A stretch of 9,635 nt of DNA from assembly GCA_004525155.1 (NCBI GenBank), contig SPDA01000042.1:1-9635 (forward strand), read 5' to 3'. Below the pieces are notes generated by a model. It did no database searches. It saw only the letters and a list, made by a program, of their open reading frames with translations, and was not told where the DNA came from. Position 1 is the stretch's first letter; every line of letters begins with the position of its first letter. The translations under genes and the position numbers were made by a program. This document shows positions 6,709 through 9,635 of the stretch, piece by piece. Source of the DNA: Spirochaetales bacterium (lineage in GTDB: Bacteria; Spirochaetota; Spirochaetia; SPDA01).

Positions 6709-9635
6709 ATGGATGACATTCCTGAAGTTCCTGAAGACGATTTCTTTTTAAGCCACCTGGCGGCCCTTCCGGACAACTATTTTGATAATTTTACACCCCT
6801 CGAAATAGCGGAGCATGCGCGTATTCTTAAATCTCTCGGCGCAAGCGTTCCCTGCGACACCCTTGTTTCCGAAAAGCCCGACGGGTTTATTGAATGTACC
6901 GTTTTCGCTTTTGACAAGCCCGGCGTTTTTTCTCTCATCGTCGGGCTGCTTTCCGCCGCCGGATTCACCATCCATTCAGGCTTAAGTTTCACCTATGCGA
7001 AACAGGCCCGGGAATTGAAAGAAAAACGCAGGATAATCGACCGGTTTACCGGGTCCCTTAAATCAGGAACAGCGGTCCCGGCATGGCAGGATACTTTTAC
7101 AGAAAAACTGAAGTCCATTCTCAGCCTTTCGCAAGTCCCCGGCCCGGAAGGTCTGGAAAAGGCCAAACAGCGGATCAATGAGGAAGTTGTGGCGGGGCTC
7201 CCTGAAAACGCCGCAGCGGAGAACATTCTGTACCCAATCCAGATATCCATCGAACAGACCCCCGACAACAAGACCAGACTTTTCATTACATCGGAGGATA
7301 CTCCCTTTTTTCTCTACTCCCTGAGCAGCGCGCTGGCCCTGCACAATATTTCCATAGAAACTGTCCGCATAACAACCAACGGCTCCAGGGTGGAAGATGA
7401 ATTTGAAATAACGGACCTGACGGGCGAGGCCGTTACCGATCCTGTAACGCTCAACCAGCTTAGGGTTTCCGTTATCTTCACGAAGCAATTCACCTACTTT
7501 CTGAGCAAGGCGCCGGACCCCTACAGCGCGCTCGTGCGGTTCGAAAGCATTATCCAGAACGTGCTGTCCGTGGCTGCCTACTCGTTCTGGGAAAAACTCC
7601 TGTCCGACCCGGGTATTCTCAAAGATCTGGCCAGACTGCTGGGCGCGAGTGATTTTATCTGGGAGGATTTTATCCGGCTCCAGTATGAAAATATTTTTCC
7701 CATGCTCACGGCGGAAACAAGGGGAAAAAGCTTCAGTCACTTAAGGGAGGAAATCAGCCTTGAATTGTCCGCGCTCCTTGACAAGGGGCTCCCTCTCCCG
7801 GAAACCAAGAAAGAACTCAACGAGATAAAGGACAGGGAAATCTATCTCATCGACCTGGACCACATCCTGGATCCGGACAAGGATTTTCTCTTTCTGAGCC
7901 GGAAGCTCACGGATCTCGCCGAGCTGGTGGTGGAAACAGCCGTTTCAGCGGTCATGGAACATTATGCAAAGGACTACGGCACCCCGCTGAGTTTCGCCGG
8001 CATGGAGGCCGGGTGGACGGTCATGGGTCTGGGCAAACTCGGGGGGGCTGCCCTGGGCTATGCCTCCGACATCGAACTGCTTTTTATCTACAGCGACAAC
8101 GGGGAAACCACGGGCCCGGAAAAAATAAGCAACAGCGAGTTCTTCAACCGCCTATGGACAGAGGCCATCAGCCTTATCGAGGCAAAGCGCCAGGGGATTT
8201 TCCGCGTCGATACACGTCTAAGGCCCTTCGGGAGCGCCGGTCCCATGGCCTGCAGTCTGGAGAATTTCTGCAGGTATTACGGCAGGGAAGGCTCCGCCCA
8301 CAGTTACGAACTCCTGGCCCTCATAAGGATGCGGGCCCTGGCGGGCAGCCGGGAGCTGGGAAAGCAGGTGGAGCGTCTGCGGGATGAAATGGTCTACTCC
8401 GGCGGATCGCTCAACCTTGAAGAGCTGAGGGCGCTCAGAGAAAAACAGCTGAAGGAAAAGACCGTTCCGGGCAGGTGGAACGCGAAATTCAGCCCCGGCG
8501 CGCTGGTGGACCTGGAATATACCGTGCAGATACTGCAATCCCTTCACGGCGCAGACAATCATCTTCTAAGGACGCCCAGGATACACATCGCCCTCAAGGA
8601 GCTGATGACAGCGGGCATTCTGTCCGGCGAGGAAGAGGTAAGGCTCGTCCATTCCTACCATTTCTTCCGGCGGCTCATAAACGGGCTGCGGATGCTCCGC
8701 GGTTCCGCGGAAGATCTCTTCCTGCCGGAGGTGGATTCCGACGAGTACGTACACCTTGCCCGCCGCATGGGGTATCAGCAGGAAAAAGGCCTGTCGCCCT
8801 CCCGGAACATGCACCTCGAATTCGAAACAAGAACGGCGCAGGTCCGCAGGTTTGTGGAAACATACCTCGGCAGGCCGGCGGTTCCCGGGGCCTACACGGG
8901 AAATGCCGCGGACCTGGTGCTGTCGGAAACCCTTACCCCCGAGGCTGCGGAGGCCATCTGCAGGGCCGGCGGGTTCAGCGATGCGGAAAGGGCCAGGGAA
9001 AACCTTAAGACGCTTGCGGGCAGGGGGGAAAGGAGGCAGCTCTTCGCCTGGCTTGCCGTACTGGCCTGGGACGTGCTTATAACCACGCCTGATCCGGACA
9101 TGGCCCTGAACAACTGGGAGCGCTTTGTGTCGTCTCCCCCGTCGGAAGGAATGCCGTCGCCGGAAGACCACTTCAACGAGCTTTTTTCCCAGCCCAGGAG
9201 GCTGGAAATACTGCTCAAGATATTCGCCGGAAGCCAGTATTTTGCGGATACGCTGATCCGTAATCCGGTCTTTTTTGAATGGGTTTCGTCCGCGGAAAGG
9301 CTCTACACGCTCGGTACAAAAGAACGGATGATGGAGGAACTCGCGGCTGCCGCGGGGTCCGCGGACAGTGTACGGGACCTTGCAAATGCCCTCCGCCTCT
9401 TTAAAAAGAGGGAGGTACTGCGCATAGGCACGAGGGACATCTGTTTCGGCGTGCCGATTCAGGAAATCATCCTTGAGTTGTCAAATCTCGCGGAGGCATG
9501 CATACAGACGGGTCTTGACTGGCTCAGGAAAAAGGCGGGCCTTCCGGAACAGGGGTTCTGTATACTTGCCTTCGGAAAGCTGGGCGGAAGCGAATTGAAT
9601 TACAGTTCCGATATAGATCTTCTCGGTCTGTCCGC
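6709..9635 (+). CDS. glnE: Glutamine synthetase adenylyltransferase GlnE with N-terminal tandem ACT-like domains (C-terminus beyond the window)
   Basis: The frame is open from ATG 6709 to the window end (975 codons). GlnE attaches AMP to, and removes it from, glutamine synthetase. Two nucleotidyltransferase signatures are visible: Gly440-Leu-Gly-Lys-Leu-Gly-Gly leading to Asp454-Ile-Glu456, with Arg-Val-Asp501-Thr-Arg-Leu-Arg-Pro after it (deadenylylase half); and Phe955-Gly-Lys-Leu-Gly-Gly leading to Asp968-Ile-Asp970 (adenylylase half, cut soon after). Their spacing of 514 residues matches E. coli GlnE (about 528). The first signature comes about 280 residues later than in E. coli. The extra N-terminus contains ACT-like segments at about 61-135 (Phe-Asp-Lys-Pro-Gly-Val-Phe) and about 188-262 (ending Ser-Arg-Val-Glu-Asp-Glu-Phe-Glu-Ile-Thr-Asp), both resembling the GlnD C-terminus. 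The full protein should be about 1,200 residues. Start choice: AAGGA lies 15 nt upstream, which is long; coupling to the preceding Rrf2 gene may help. No alternative ATG lies upstream after the Rrf2 stop. Confidence 0.9.
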   Translation, partial: MDDIPEVPEDDFFLSHLAALPDNYFDNFTPLEIAEHARILKSLGASVPCDTLVSEKPDGFIECTVFAFDKPGVFSLIVGLLSAAGFTIHSGLSFTYAKQARELKEKRRIIDRFTGSLKSGTAVPAWQDTFTEKLKSILSLSQVPGPEGLEKAKQRINEEVVAGLPENAAAENILYPIQISIEQTPDNKTRLFITSEDTPFFLYSLSSALALHNISIETVRITTNGSRVEDEFEITDLTGEAVTDPVTLNQLRVSVIFTKQFTYFLSKAPDPYSALVRFESIIQNVLSVAAYSFWEKLLSDPGILKDLARLLGASDFIWEDFIRLQYENIFPMLTAETRGKSFSHLREEISLELSALLDKGLPLPETKKELNEIKDREIYLIDLDHILDPDKDFLFLSRKLTDLAELVVETAVSAVMEHYAKDYGTPLSFAGMEAGWTVMGLGKLGGAALGYASDIELLFIYSDNGETTGPEKISNSEFFNRLWTEAISLIEAKRQGIFRVDTRLRPFGSAGPMACSLENFCRYYGREGSAHSYELLALIRMRALAGSRELGKQVERLRDEMVYSGGSLNLEELRALREKQLKEKTVPGRWNAKFSPGALVDLEYTVQILQSLHGADNHLLRTPRIHIALKELMTAGILSGEEEVRLVHSYHFFRRLINGLRMLRGSAEDLFLPEVDSDEYVHLARRMGYQQEKGLSPSRNMHLEFETRTAQVRRFVETYLGRPAVPGAYTGNAADLVLSETLTPEAAEAICRAGGFSDAERARENLKTLAGRGERRQLFAWLAVLAWDVLITTPDPDMALNNWERFVSSPPSEGMPSPEDHFNELFSQPRRLEILLKIFAGSQYFADTLIRNPVFFEWVSSAERLYTLGTKERMMEELAAAAGSADSVRDLANALRLFKKREVLRIGTRDICFGVPIQEIILELSNLAEACIQTGLDWLRKKAGLPEQGFCILAFGKLGGSELNYSSDIDLLGLS

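Noticed and set aside
6685..6711. In-frame TGA between the Rrf2 gene and glnE, suggesting a read-through fusion
   Set aside because: The Rrf2 protein is complete at normal length and glnE has its own ATG 21 nt later. Sharing a frame has a one-in-three chance and there is no recoding signal I can see.
7063..7740. 225-residue open frame on the minus strand
   Set aside because: It is antisense to glnE, inside the ACT and early GlnE region, with no family resemblance and no convincing ribosome-binding site. It is a shadow of the GC-rich coding frame.

Overview
The window looks like chromosomal DNA from a diderm bacterium of about 50% GC or slightly more. A spirochaete (Treponema or Spirochaeta type) is my best guess. 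The grounds are the Gly-Ser-Lys-Glu stretch just after a signal peptide, a large non-canonical HPr-domain protein, and periplasmic-type export signals. This assignment is inference; no rRNA or other marker gene is present. I see no mobile element, CRISPR array, tRNA or rRNA.

Layout from left to right: (1) The first 29 codons of a secreted protein run leftward off the window (88 to 1) behind a good extended -10 promoter. (2) Diverging from it, a 516-residue protein of unknown role (220-1770, +) carries an HPr-like domain with the phospho-histidine motif, apparently interrupted by an insertion. (3) A short GC hairpin (1774-1790) separates it from a convergent two-gene unit on the minus strand. 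That unit is a beta-CASP metallo-beta-lactamase RNase-type protein (6067-4655) followed 10 nt later by an exported M16 zinc metallopeptidase (4644-1795). (4) A 182-bp AT-rich divergent intergenic region (6068-6249) holds promoter-like elements for both directions and two sets of inverted repeats. (5) Rightward from it run an IscR-like Rrf2 regulator (6250-6687) and, 21 nt later, a long reading frame (6709 to the window end) that is a glutamine synthetase adenylyltransferase, GlnE, cut by the edge.

The most unusual object is this GlnE. It has about 280 residues more than a standard GlnE ahead of the first nucleotidyltransferase motif, and this extension contains two segments resembling the tandem ACT domains found at the C-terminus of GlnD. 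ACT domains in GlnD sense glutamine, so the fusion suggests a GlnE that reads glutamine directly instead of, or in addition to, a PII relay. Its N-terminal (deadenylylating) half has a diverged active site, while the start of the C-terminal (adenylylating) half is canonical. Co-transcription with an Fe-S-type Rrf2 regulator would tie glutamine synthetase control to Fe-S, oxygen or NO status. The other genes have no obvious link to this pair.
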